From positions 1-6,891 of the forward strand of contig DAOWIP010000091.1 of assembly GCA_030640865.1 (NCBI GenBank): a DNA stretch of 6,891 bases, given 5' to 3'. This document shows positions 1-6,349 of this stretch, one piece after another. Position numbers and translations under genes: made by a program. The notes below the pieces were generated by a model, which did not search any database, was not told where the DNA came from, and saw only the letters and a program-made list of their open reading frames with translations. Positions within the stretch are counted from its first letter, which is position 1; each line of letters starts with the position of its first letter. This DNA comes from Sedimentisphaerales bacterium. Lineage in GTDB: Bacteria > Planctomycetota > Phycisphaerae > Sedimentisphaerales > SM23-30.

Positions 1-1432
1 AGTTCTTGTAACTGATTCGGACGCCGGGCAAACCGTTCCCGCCATTGCGGTTGATCATCGGTCGCCGCACTGGGTTTATATTGCCTGGCAGGATGACCGT
101 GAAAACAACCAGGATATATTTGTGGCTGCCTCGAACAACGGCTTTACCACTAAAACAACTAATGTGCTTACCAGCGATATTTACGATCAGACCGCGCCTG
201 TAATTGCCATTGATTCTGATAACGATGTTTACGTGGTCTGGACGAGCAAGGTACAGAACGGCTCAACCGATATTTACGGCGCTGTCCGGGAAGATAGTGC
301 CTGGACCGTCAAACCACTTGTAACGGATACAACGGCTGCTTATAATCAGTCCAGTCCGGCTATCGCCGTGGAGGACGAAGGTGATAATTTACATCTGCTC
401 TGGGTGGATGATTCCCAGGGAAATCAGGATATTTATTATGCCGCTACGGACGATGGCCTACCGAACTCTCCATTGACGGGAACTTCCATTGTTGATGACA
501 GTACCGGTGCGGAGCAGACCTGCCCGGCGATTGTGGTTAGCGGTTCCGCAGCCGGTGGAGACCTGAAGGTCTTTGCCTGCTGGCAGGACGAACGAAACGC
601 CGCTCAATCTGACATGGACGATAGTGATATTTACTTTGCCGAGTCGGACGGTGGGTCTTTCGGAACCAATATCTGGATAAAAACCGATGTGCAGACCGTC
701 GCCAGCCAGTATAAGCCTGCAATGGACCTGGACGGCAATGGCTGGCCTTATGTTATCAGAATGGACGTCAGCGAGTCTCAGACGAGCATAAATTACTCCG
801 GCACCACCTTTATTAGTGCCCAGCCCCTGGCGTCTGCGGAGATTATCACGTCCCAGGGCGGCCTCGTCGGCGCTAACCCGGACAATATCCAGAGCGTCGA
901 TGATGTTTGTCTGGAAATACCAGCCGGTGCCTTCTGGGAAGATGTCGAGGTAACTATATCGAGAGTACAGAATCCTCCGTCCTCGGCCACGTTGACACAG
1001 ATGGACATCATCGCCCGCTACGAATTCGGACCCAGCAGCAAAATGGAATTTTCTGAACCGGTTACGATTACTATACCTTATTCCGTAGCCGAATTTGGCG
1101 ATGAGACGGTTTTCTGGTACAATCCCGATACTGACGAACACAGTCAATCGGGTATCTCGGACATTGAACATATTGTGATTTCGCCTACTCTGCACGCCAT
1201 ACGGTTCACCACTACTCACTTTACGCAGTATGTCATCGGCCAGGAAAGCGAAGGAGAAGGCGAAGGAGAACTATCCTTTAGTGGTAGCGGTAGCGGCGGC
1301 TGCTCGATGTCCCGCTATGGTTCAGATATGGACGGAATCGGCATTTTTGAGTTCTTCCTGCCCTATATCGGCTTGGTTCTGGTGCTCCTGACACTCAAAC
1401 GTCGCACCAGAAGTCCCGTAGGGACAAAATGA
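1..1432 (+). CDS. Secreted propeller-repeat protein with ZU5-like domain and Cys-type C-terminal sorting signal (5' end outside window)
   Basis: The reading frame is open from base 2, so the true start lies upstream. The GTG at 122 is internal and is not a start. Residues here are counted from base 2 (476 visible). Residues 1-270 hold five approximately 50-residue repeats with the pattern (V/L)xTDxxxxxQxxPAIAVD, then VxVxWxD, then NxDIYxA, like BNR/TolB-type beta-propeller blades. Residues 277-413 (approx.) form a beta-rich ZU5-like domain: GGLVG, LEIPAGA, EVTISRV, then a closing HFTQYVIG. An EGEGEGE linker (417-423), a Gly/Ser stretch, GGCS with Cys434, a hydrophobic helix (448-465) and a basic KRRTR tail follow. 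This is the layout of a C-terminal membrane-retention and sorting signal. The mature protein is probably displayed on the cell surface, perhaps as an adhesive or ligand-binding protein. No catalytic residues are recognised. The adjacent CPBP protease (1657-2379) is a candidate processing enzyme. The domain architecture is clear, but the biological role is unknown. Confidence 0.85.
   Translation, partial: VLVTDSDAGQTVPAIAVDHRSPHWVYIAWQDDRENNQDIFVAASNNGFTTKTTNVLTSDIYDQTAPVIAIDSDNDVYVVWTSKVQNGSTDIYGAVREDSAWTVKPLVTDTTAAYNQSSPAIAVEDEGDNLHLLWVDDSQGNQDIYYAATDDGLPNSPLTGTSIVDDSTGAEQTCPAIVVSGSAAGGDLKVFACWQDERNAAQSDMDDSDIYFAESDGGSFGTNIWIKTDVQTVASQYKPAMDLDGNGWPYVIRMDVSESQTSINYSGTTFISAQPLASAEIITSQGGLVGANPDNIQSVDDVCLEIPAGAFWEDVEVTISRVQNPPSSATLTQMDIIARYEFGPSSKMEFSEPVTITIPYSVAEFGDETVFWYNPDTDEHSQSGISDIEHIVISPTLHAIRFTTTHFTQYVIGQESEGEGEGELSFSGSGSGGCSMSRYGSDMDGIGIFEFFLPYIGLVLVLLTLKRRTRSPVGTK
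2..811 (+). repeat. Five tandem propeller-like protein repeats inside the CDS
   Basis: Repeat units begin near bases 2, 164, 317, 488 and 677, so the spacing is about 50-63 codons. Units 1-4 contain a Gln-xx-Pro-(A/V)-I core; unit 5 has a divergent QYKPAMDLD version and has lost the Trp and DIY elements. Units 1, 3 and 4 have W-x-D-(D/E) and units 1-4 end in DI(Y/F). At least one more unit probably lies upstream, because unit 1 is cut by the window edge. A closed propeller usually needs 4-8 blades, so the total number cannot be given. The repeats have diverged at the DNA level, which argues against recent duplication. Confidence 0.7.
1250..1411 (+). other. C-terminal sorting signal: EGEGEGE linker, GGCS, transmembrane helix, basic tail
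   Basis: In order: a Glu-Gly repeat encoded by alternating GAA and GG(A/C) codons (1250-1270), a Ser/Gly-rich segment, GGCS with its single Cys codon at 1301-1303, a 13-residue polar spacer, a transmembrane stretch (approximately 1343-1396) and KRRTR. A Cys followed by a helix and an Arg-rich end is the arrangement of the MYXO-CTERM, JDVT-CTERM and Synerg-CTERM families, in which the Cys is invariant and a CPBP-family protease does the cutting. JDVT-CTERM is the closest by recollection, but I could not test this with a profile. The spacer between Cys and helix is longer and more polar (it contains RYGSDMDG) than I would expect for MYXO-CTERM. Confidence 0.65.
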
Positions 1433-1439
1433 TAATAGC

Positions 1440-1462
1440 CCAGCGATTTTTTGTAACGCTGG
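1440..1462. repeat. Stem-loop just after the repeat-protein stop codon
   Basis: CCAGCG (1440-1445) pairs perfectly with CGCTGG (1457-1462) around an 11-nt loop that contains a run of six T. It begins 8 bases after the stop codon. The T run is in the loop and not after the stem, so this is not a classical intrinsic terminator. It could still protect the 3' end of the mRNA. Confidence 0.35.
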
Positions 1463-1487
1463 CGTCTCGCCGGCAGAAGTCAAAGAG

Positions 1488-1527
1488 GCAGCCGAGACGG
1501 CTGCGGTACTTTAATGCAGCCGGCTGG
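1488..1527. repeat. Nested, mutually exclusive GCAGCC/GGCTGC palindromes
   Basis: GCAGCC (1488-1493) pairs with GGCTGC (1499-1504) across a 5-nt loop. The same GGCTGC can pair with a second GCAGCC at 1516-1521 across 11 nt. The last copy is also part of the 10-bp palindrome CAGCCGGCTG (1517-1526). The RNA could therefore form alternative hairpins. No ligand-binding core or leader peptide is visible, so a dispersed palindromic repeat is at least as likely as an attenuator. Confidence 0.4.
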
Positions 1528-1530
1528 GTG

Positions 1531-1557
1531 GCACCTTTCTGTATTTCAGAGAGGTGC
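1531..1557 (+). terminator. 11-bp stem-loop, possible transcription end of the repeat-protein gene
   Basis: GCACCTTTCTG (1531-1541) faces CAGAGAGGTGC (1547-1557), giving 10 Watson-Crick pairs and one wobble around the 5-nt loop TATTT. This is the strongest hairpin between the repeat-protein gene and the protease gene. The downstream tail TCTTGTG is only weakly T-rich. A terminator is therefore a guess from position and stem strength. Confidence 0.35.
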
Positions 1558-1611
1558 TCTTGTGCAATCCTTGGCATTGAATCCTAACCAGCCAATAATG
1601 ATATAGTGTGC

Positions 1612-1630
1612 CACGGCCGTATCGGCCGTG
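1612..1630. repeat. Perfect 8-bp palindrome with 3-nt loop upstream of the protease start
   Basis: CACGGCCG and CGGCCGTG flank a TAT loop. It sits 26 bases before the ATG at 1657. Its presence argues that the GTG at 1606, which would place the palindrome inside the coding region, is not the start. It has the same style (short GC stem, 3-nt loop) as the hairpins at 6177-6337, and may be an extragenic palindromic repeat or may modulate translation of the protease. Confidence 0.5.
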
Positions 1631-1656
1631 CTTTATCGCATTCTTTACATAATCCT

Positions 1657-2379
1657 ATGATAAGTTATATTGAACTCAAGCAAACACACTCATCAGCCTG
1701 CTCGCGCCGAGCGTGGGTATGTCTTTACCGTGCCTGCTCCAATCCCCTGGTAGAGCTTTTAATGGTAACGCTTGCCGCCGTGTGCCTGATACGCATTTTG
1801 AACAGCACGTTGAGCGGTTACGCCGGGCTGTTGGTTGTCCCCGTCGTTCTAACAGGAGCCGCTCTAATTCCGACCTTTGCCCGCGGCGACAAAATCACCG
1901 CCGTTGGCCTTCACCCGCGGCGACTGCGTTATTCTTTATTGCTGCTGTCGCTCACTTGCCTGACAGTTTTTCCGGCAGTATGGGGGGGGGTATGGCTGTT
2001 GCAGGTTATCGGAACCAAACTTCCTTTGATGCCTTCTGTTGTGGGGGGGCAATGGCTCGGTTGGGTACTGTATCAGTTTTTGTACGTAGCTTTCGCTGAG
2101 GAAATCTTCTTCCGCGGTTACATTATCAGCAGGCTCTTGCGGTGGCAATCATCCCTTGCCGGACAAAAACCACGGGTTTGGCACGCGACAATTATTATTA
2201 TGTCCGCCGCGGTGTTTGCCCTTGCCCATGTGGTTCTTATGGAAAACATTTTATCGGTCCTGACCTTTTTCCCGGGTTTAATATTGGGCTGGTTATTTAT
2301 CCGAACGCGGTCATTGGTTGCCCCTGTTTTATTCCACGCATTGGCGAATATTTTTTACGCGTTAATGGCGATATATTAA
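1657..2379 (+). CDS. CPBP-family (CAAX-like) intramembrane glutamic protease, candidate sorting-signal protease
   Basis: A 240-residue protein with about seven hydrophobic segments (roughly 33-49, 55-75, 92-117, 132-150, 176-194, 198-216 and 219-239). It carries all three CPBP motifs: EExxxR as EEIFFR (Glu148, Glu149, Arg153), FxxxH as FALAH (His191) and HxxxN as HALAN (His227, Asn231). In this family the second motif-1 Glu and the His residues build the active site within the inner membrane. I chose the ATG at 1657 over the in-frame GTG at 1606 because the earlier start would translate through a perfect palindrome and add a polar extension. No clear ribosome binding site precedes either. The upstream neighbour encodes a Cys-type C-terminal signal, so this may be its dedicated processing enzyme, comparable to myxosortase or the JDVT-CTERM protease. 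Other roles of CPBP proteins, such as bacteriocin immunity or membrane proteolysis, cannot be excluded. Confidence 0.85.
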   Translation: MISYIELKQTHSSACSRRAWVCLYRACSNPLVELLMVTLAAVCLIRILNSTLSGYAGLLVVPVVLTGAALIPTFARGDKITAVGLHPRRLRYSLLLLSLTCLTVFPAVWGGVWLLQVIGTKLPLMPSVVGGQWLGWVLYQFLYVAFAEEIFFRGYIISRLLRWQSSLAGQKPRVWHATIIIMSAAVFALAHVVLMENILSVLTFFPGLILGWLFIRTRSLVAPVLFHALANIFYALMAIY

Positions 2380-2385
2380 AATCTT

Positions 2386-2748
2386 ATTCTTGTCCCAAAG
2401 GTTGGGGTTAAGATAGGCACAATAGCGTTTCGCTATTCCGGTTCATAAGAAATAATATCTTGCCCTGTGGCAGAAAAAAAATACTCTTTTTCGCGGTGGA
2501 GGATTTTACTTTTTTTATTTTTCCGGCATAATTGATTTCAGGTGAAAGCATAAATACGCTAACGCCAAGTAGTTAGGTTATCATCCGTCTATTCTTCAAA
2601 GTTTCACCTACTGATGCATTTTTTTGCTTTCACCTGTTGAACAGCCTCTTTCGGAAAAATAAAAAAAGTCAAATTCGGAGCCGCTAAAAAGGAAGATTTT
2701 TTCGCTATAGCCAAAACATATCCACGCCCCAACCTTTGGGACAATATC
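2386..2748. mobile_element. MITE-like element: large imperfect inverted repeat with 18-bp perfect ends and flanking 8-bp direct repeats
   Basis: The ends TTGTCCCAAAGGTTGGGG (2390-2407) and its exact reverse complement (2727-2744) are 18-bp perfect inverted repeats. Two more perfect arm pairs lie inside: an 18-mer ACT6-type tract (2508-2525 with 2652-2669) and CAGGTGAAAGCA (2539-2550 with 2625-2636). The intervening A/T-rich arms are partly complementary, and the centre lies near 2570-2590. AAAATCTT occurs at 2378-2385 and 2749-2756, exactly 4 bases outside each terminal repeat. This looks like an 8-bp target duplication. The left copy overlaps the protease stop codon. There is no convincing ORF inside. 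Together these fit a non-autonomous transposable element. A long structured RNA or two opposed copies of a dispersed repeat are the alternatives. No transposase is visible to assign a family. Confidence 0.55.
2421..2437. repeat. Perfect 7-bp hairpin inside the left arm of the MITE-like element
   Basis: AATAGCG and CGCTATT flank a TTT loop. The right arm keeps only a CGCTAT half near 2703-2708, so this hairpin is one place where the arms differ. It resembles the other 3-nt-loop hairpins in the window. Confidence 0.4.
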
Positions 2749-2756
2749 AAAATCTT

Positions 2757-3003
2757 GTCAATCCTGTCTAAAAAGTCCCGCCGAAGTCGGGTTAAGTTCA
2801 CTCTTGGTTACGGCCGATAAAAACCCGCCTTTTATACCGATCCTGAATGAAAAACACCATGTAGTCTTGTGGGGTTGGGCTTTGACCCACGCGTTAGTTA
2901 GCACTCCCTGATCTGTCAAGCACACCCTTTCCCGAAAGCTCTCAAGTGTGCCCACAACAAGGGCGATAAAATAATATGTGGAGATAGTATATTCCGACAG
3001 TAC
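2757..3003. other. Non-coding spacer upstream of gspC with weak palindromes
   Basis: I see no credible gene on either strand; the short minus-strand frames here have no recognisable protein character. A near-palindrome CCCGCC-GAA-GTCGGG (2777-2791, one mismatch) closely resembles a hairpin at 6325-6337. A second inverted repeat pairs GCACAC (2920-2925) with GTGTGC (2946-2951), with CTTT/AAAG inside it (2927-2930, 2935-2938). A degenerate hairpin TGGGC-TTT-GACCCA lies at 2876-2889. The promoter for the gsp genes should lie here, but A/T-rich -10-like strings near 2967-2990 have no matching -35, so I do not call one. Confidence 0.45.
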
Positions 3004-3009
3004 GGAGAG
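3004..3009 (+). promoter_or_regulatory. Ribosome binding site deciding the TTG start of gspC
   Basis: GGAGAG sits 5 bases before the TTG at 3015. It is the clearest Shine-Dalgarno sequence in the window. The protein that follows begins directly with a short basic N-terminus and a transmembrane helix, as expected for GspC, so the rare TTG start is well supported. Confidence 0.7.
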
Positions 3010-3014
3010 TTAAA

Positions 3015-3905
3015 TTGAGTTTTCGTAAGATATTGCTGATAACCAACTTGGCACTGGTTTTGATAATAGGCTGTGCCATTGTTAAAACCGCGATGATAAA
3101 GGACAAACCTGAAGACGCTTCCGGCCTTGAGACGGAGGTAACCGGAAGCAATACTTTGCCGGAACCTGCTTCATTGCCGCAGTCTTCCCGGAAAAACTAC
3201 GACGCGATTGCGCAGAGAAAATTGTTCGCCTCTGACGAGCCGTCGGCTTCTGTCCCGGCGACAGCCAAGCCTGCACAGCCTGCCCGTCCGAGATCGCCTG
3301 CCCTCGAACGTGATTATGTTTTGCGGGCCACGTTTGCCGGTCCGCCCCTGATTGCCCGGGCCATAATACAGGATGTCTCAATCAAAACAACAGACTCCTA
3401 TAAAATCGGTGATGTTATTTACGAAACAGGCGACGGTTCACCCGCCGTTAGGCTGGAAGCCGTCAAAAAAAACGCGGCGGTTCTGACCTGTAACGGACAG
3501 CGTAGAATATTAAGACTCAGAGGCAATAAAGCGCCTTCCGTTTCGGACAAAAAAAATAACCGGAAAGCGACTTCGTCAAAACCTGTCGCCGTAATCAAAA
3601 AACCACGTAGTGGAGTTCGGCTCAGAAACGAAATTATCGAGGATTTTCTCAATACCGCTCGGGTTGAGCCTTACGTAGTGAAAGGCAAAGTTCAGGGCCT
3701 TCGTCTGAAGGAGTTGGACAGGATGAAAAATAATCACTTTCCGGGCCTGCGAAACGGTGATGTAATTCAGGTCATTAACGGCCAGAAGCTTACCAGCAAG
3801 CAGAAAGCCTTCCAGGTCTTTAAGAAAGCTATGTCCCAGTCGCACCTGAACATTGAATTTTTAAGGGATGAAAAACATAAAACCTTATCGTTTCCCATGA
3901 GATGA
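3015..3905 (+). CDS. gspC: Type II secretion system inner-membrane protein GspC with HR and PDZ domains
   Basis: A 296-residue protein. A short cytoplasmic N-terminus with one membrane helix (about 5-25) is followed by a periplasmic linker, the conserved-looking NYDAIAQRKLF stretch (61-71), a Pro/Ala-rich segment (75-98) and a homology region (about 101-168) with the pattern LRATFAGPP, ARAIIQD, YKIGDVI, NGQRRILRL. A Lys/Ser-rich linker leads to a C-terminal PDZ domain (about 204-296, key segment LRNGDVIQVINGQKL). In known systems the homology region binds the N0 domain of the secretin GspD, linking the inner-membrane platform to the outer-membrane pore, and the PDZ domain takes part in substrate selection. 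The start is TTG with a good ribosome binding site. Its stop overlaps the gspD start by four bases (ATGA), so the two are probably translationally coupled. PilP-like proteins are the alternative, but they lack a PDZ domain. Confidence 0.87.
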   Translation: MSFRKILLITNLALVLIIGCAIVKTAMIKDKPEDASGLETEVTGSNTLPEPASLPQSSRKNYDAIAQRKLFASDEPSASVPATAKPAQPARPRSPALERDYVLRATFAGPPLIARAIIQDVSIKTTDSYKIGDVIYETGDGSPAVRLEAVKKNAAVLTCNGQRRILRLRGNKAPSVSDKKNNRKATSSKPVAVIKKPRSGVRLRNEIIEDFLNTARVEPYVVKGKVQGLRLKELDRMKNNHFPGLRNGDVIQVINGQKLTSKQKAFQVFKKAMSQSHLNIEFLRDEKHKTLSFPMR

Positions 3906-6199
3906 CAATTATGATACTCCGATTAACCAACCGAACTGAACCTGCTTGTAAAACCTGGGGCTTATCTGGCTTATTGTTATATGGCCTATGCCTTTTTATC
4001 AGCGGGCTGTTTGTATTAACCGCGGGCTGTCAGCCGAAACCGAAGGCTGTCCCAATAGCGTCCGAGTCTCCCTTTGCCGCGCACACCGCCGAGGCTGAGT
4101 CCGCCGTCGCTACTGATAATGCAGTCGCTCAAACGCCTGATAGAGAATCTGTTTTATCAGTTGAGCATCAGCGGGAGTTTGAGCATAAAGAACTATCACC
4201 ACCGTCCAAACTCGATATTAAGCCGGATAACACGGATAGCACTGTATTCACCGAGAGTATCATCCCCCTTGAATTTTCCGAGGGTACTCAGCCGTTCAAT
4301 GCAGGGCCGGAAACTCCTTACAAAGATGTTACGACGAGACTGCCTGCCCTGAACGACCCCAACTTTGCCGATCAAATGATCTCCGTAAATTTCGACCAGG
4401 CCGAAATCGGCACTGTCCTCAAGACCATCAGTGACATCACCGGTGTTAATTTTATCGTCGATCCCTCTGTCAGCGGTACGGTTACCGTGTTTTCGCCAAC
4501 TCAGATACGTCTCGGCGATCTGTATCTTTTCCTGGAATCCATTTTGGACGTGAAGGGGTTCACCGCCGTACCCGCCGGGGATCATGTCAAGATAGTTCCG
4601 CGTGCCGAGGCTGCAAAGCACAATCTGCGTATCCGTATCAGTGGCGATCCCGCTCAAATCCCTCAGAATGATACTGTAGTAACCCAGCTTATCAGGATTA
4701 ATTATGCCAATGCACACGACGTCAGCAATATCTTATCTGTGCGTATGCCCTCGGCCACAGACATATCTGTAGATGCGTCCACTAATACCATCATCATCAC
4801 GGGCACCTCAGCCAATATTCATCATTTGGCACGGCTCATTCGGCAGTTGGACGTTCCCGGCGCCAAGGATGTATTTACAGTTATTCATTTAAAACACGCC
4901 TCTGCCCGAATACTCGGCAAACAGATAACGGACTTTATGGGCAAAAAGAAAACCCAGTCTTCCCGTTCCAGGCGTCCCGGCCAGCCGTCTCAAATCCAGA
5001 CTGACATTCAGATTCAGGCGAACCAGAGGACCAACTCACTTATTATTACCGCCAGTCGGCAGGACACGGAAATCATCAAACAACTGGTACAGCGTCTGGA
5101 TATTGAACGGCCTGTAGGTACGGACAATGTCCATGTAGTTTATCTCCGAAATGCTCAGGCCAAGGAGGTGGCCGAGGCCCTTTCGCCTGCCGTAGCCAAT
5201 ATTATTGCAGCGGCTCCCGGTGAGCTTCAGCCTAAGGTGCACATCACCCCCGAACCAGGCACAAACTCACTTATTATCAACGCCACCGCCCAGGACTTTG
5301 AAGTCATCTCGCAGATTATTGAAAAGCTGGATATTGTTCGCGAGCAGGTGCTTGTGGAACTGCTTATTGTGGAGATCAGTGAAGAGAACCTCCGCGAAAT
5401 TGGTGTCGATTGGGCCACTATGGACCAAGCCGTCTCCAACAGTGTCCGTTTCTTCGGCAATACCAATTTTGGTGTTCGTATGGATGCTGTTAGTGGCAAT
5501 CTGGACGGCTTCAGTGTCGGAGCCTTCAAGGACATCGGCGGAGAGGTAAAAATAGGTTCGATACTCAGTGCACTGGAAAGAGTTTCTGATGTGAATATCC
5601 TTTCTACGCCTCACGTGGTAACATCCAATCATCGAAAAGCGGTCATTCTTGTCGGGGAAAACGTCCCTTATGTCGAACAATCGCGCATTACGGAGACCGA
5701 CCCCAGTACCCCTACTGTTGTCAAAACCTTTACATATAAAGACGTAGGTGTTTCCCTGAACATCACTCCACATATCAGCCAGGGTGATATGATCCGGCTG
5801 GAGATAGATAGTGAATTTACGCAATTGATTGAAAGCGTCGCCGGCCTGTCTGCCGATACTCCCACAACGGCAAAACGCCAGATAAAAACCGAAGTCTCGA
5901 TGGTCGATGGCGCCACTATTGTTATTGGTGGGCTTATCCGTGACGACAAAAATACAATCGTAAAAAAGATTCCTTTGATTGGAGATATCCCTCTGCTTGG
6001 GGAACTGTTCAAATTTAAACGTGATCGAATACAGAAAACCAATCTGCTGCTTTTCATTACGCCTTATGTTATGAGCAGCAACGCGGATATGGCCGGAGTT
6101 ACACAAAAAAAACAGGCCGAAATCGCCCCGGAACTGGAGCAAAGGCTAAAGAAAAAAAATATCAATGACATCAATACGTCAGACTCCGTCTGGCGTTAG
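3902..6199 (+). CDS. gspD: Type II secretion outer-membrane secretin GspD, probable lipoprotein
   Basis: A 765-residue secretin. A signal sequence with a hydrophobic core (about 21-41) ends in VLTAGC, so Cys43 is a likely lipidation site. A polar, Ser/Glu-rich linker follows (44-155). Then come N0 (about 158-233), N1 (258-318), N2 (323-402, with a basic loop at 348-365), N3 (408-479) and the secretin domain (482-724). The N0-N1-N2-N3 order is that of GspD rather than PilQ. The secretin signature is seen as VNILSTPH, DVGVSLNITPHIS, and PLIGDIPLLGELFKF, followed by LLLFITPYV. The C-terminal tail (726-765) is short. The protein would form the multimeric outer-membrane channel through which folded substrates leave the periplasm, with N0 docking to GspC. 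The start overlaps the gspC stop. A second in-frame ATG lies three codons later. The lipobox has Thr at -3, which is unusual but tolerated. Confidence 0.95.
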   Translation: MTIMILRLTNRTEPACKTWGLSGLLLYGLCLFISGLFVLTAGCQPKPKAVPIASESPFAAHTAEAESAVATDNAVAQTPDRESVLSVEHQREFEHKELSPPSKLDIKPDNTDSTVFTESIIPLEFSEGTQPFNAGPETPYKDVTTRLPALNDPNFADQMISVNFDQAEIGTVLKTISDITGVNFIVDPSVSGTVTVFSPTQIRLGDLYLFLESILDVKGFTAVPAGDHVKIVPRAEAAKHNLRIRISGDPAQIPQNDTVVTQLIRINYANAHDVSNILSVRMPSATDISVDASTNTIIITGTSANIHHLARLIRQLDVPGAKDVFTVIHLKHASARILGKQITDFMGKKKTQSSRSRRPGQPSQIQTDIQIQANQRTNSLIITASRQDTEIIKQLVQRLDIERPVGTDNVHVVYLRNAQAKEVAEALSPAVANIIAAAPGELQPKVHITPEPGTNSLIINATAQDFEVISQIIEKLDIVREQVLVELLIVEISEENLREIGVDWATMDQAVSNSVRFFGNTNFGVRMDAVSGNLDGFSVGAFKDIGGEVKIGSILSALERVSDVNILSTPHVVTSNHRKAVILVGENVPYVEQSRITETDPSTPTVVKTFTYKDVGVSLNITPHISQGDMIRLEIDSEFTQLIESVAGLSADTPTTAKRQIKTEVSMVDGATIVIGGLIRDDKNTIVKKIPLIGDIPLLGELFKFKRDRIQKTNLLLFITPYVMSSNADMAGVTQKKQAEIAPELEQRLKKKNINDINTSDSVWR
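6177..6195. repeat. 8-bp hairpin spanning the last codons of gspD
   Basis: CGTCAGAC and GTCTGGCG flank a TCC loop, giving seven Watson-Crick pairs and one G-T wobble, and end two bases before the stop codon. It is the first of five compact hairpins up to 6337. The downstream TTAGTT is only weakly T-rich. It could act as a weak terminator or as an mRNA-stability element between gspD and gspE. Confidence 0.4.
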
Positions 6200-6222
6200 T
6201 TAATCACTATTGTGAAAAGTAG

Positions 6223-6337
6223 GGCGGGCCATGCCCGCCATTTGGGATCGCGACGGGTGGCAGCGTCTGTCCGCAGGACAGGCGATGGTATTATTTAGCT
6301 CCCCATGTTAATGGGGGGGCGTCCCCGCCGAAGGCGG
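6223..6337. repeat. Cluster of four short palindromes between gspD and gspE (REP-like)
   Basis: Four hairpins lie in 115 bases. The first is GGCGGGC-CAT-GCCCGCC (6223-6239). The second, at 6264-6284, has a 9-bp stem with one wobble around the loop GCA; its core is CTGTCC-GCA-GGACAG. The third is CCCCAT-GTTA-ATGGGG (6301-6316). The fourth is CCGCC-GAA-GGCGG (6325-6337). Three have exactly 3-nt loops. There is no coding potential here. Such arrays are typical of extragenic palindromic repeats, and they may adjust the relative amounts of gspD and gspE messages. Confidence 0.6.
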
Positions 6338-6349
6338 TTAATTTATAAT

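Noticed and set aside
458..1219. Minus-strand frame (253 codons) inside the repeat-protein gene
   Set aside because: It is antisense to conserved repeats and the ZU5-like domain, with an improbable Arg-rich composition.
122..1432. GTG at 122 as the start of the repeat protein
   Set aside because: The frame is open back to base 2 and the upstream translation forms a full copy of the same repeat, so the GTG is internal.
1606..1656. GTG at 1606 as the start of the CPBP protease
   Set aside because: It would translate through a perfect palindrome and add a polar 17-residue extension without a ribosome binding site. ATG 1657 is preferred, though not proven.
2962..2992. Sigma-70 promoter upstream of gspC
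   Set aside because: TAAAAT and TAGTAT resemble -10 boxes but no -35 element lies at a suitable distance; A/T richness alone explains them.
2604..3151. Three short minus-strand frames in the spacer before gspC
   Set aside because: The sequences are low-complexity or atypical, they overlap the inverted repeat and the gspC start, and they show no ribosome binding site or recognisable domain.
5267..6142. Long minus-strand frame (291 codons) inside gspD
   Set aside because: It lies fully antisense to a well-recognised secretin domain and its translation has no family character; it is a shadow frame.
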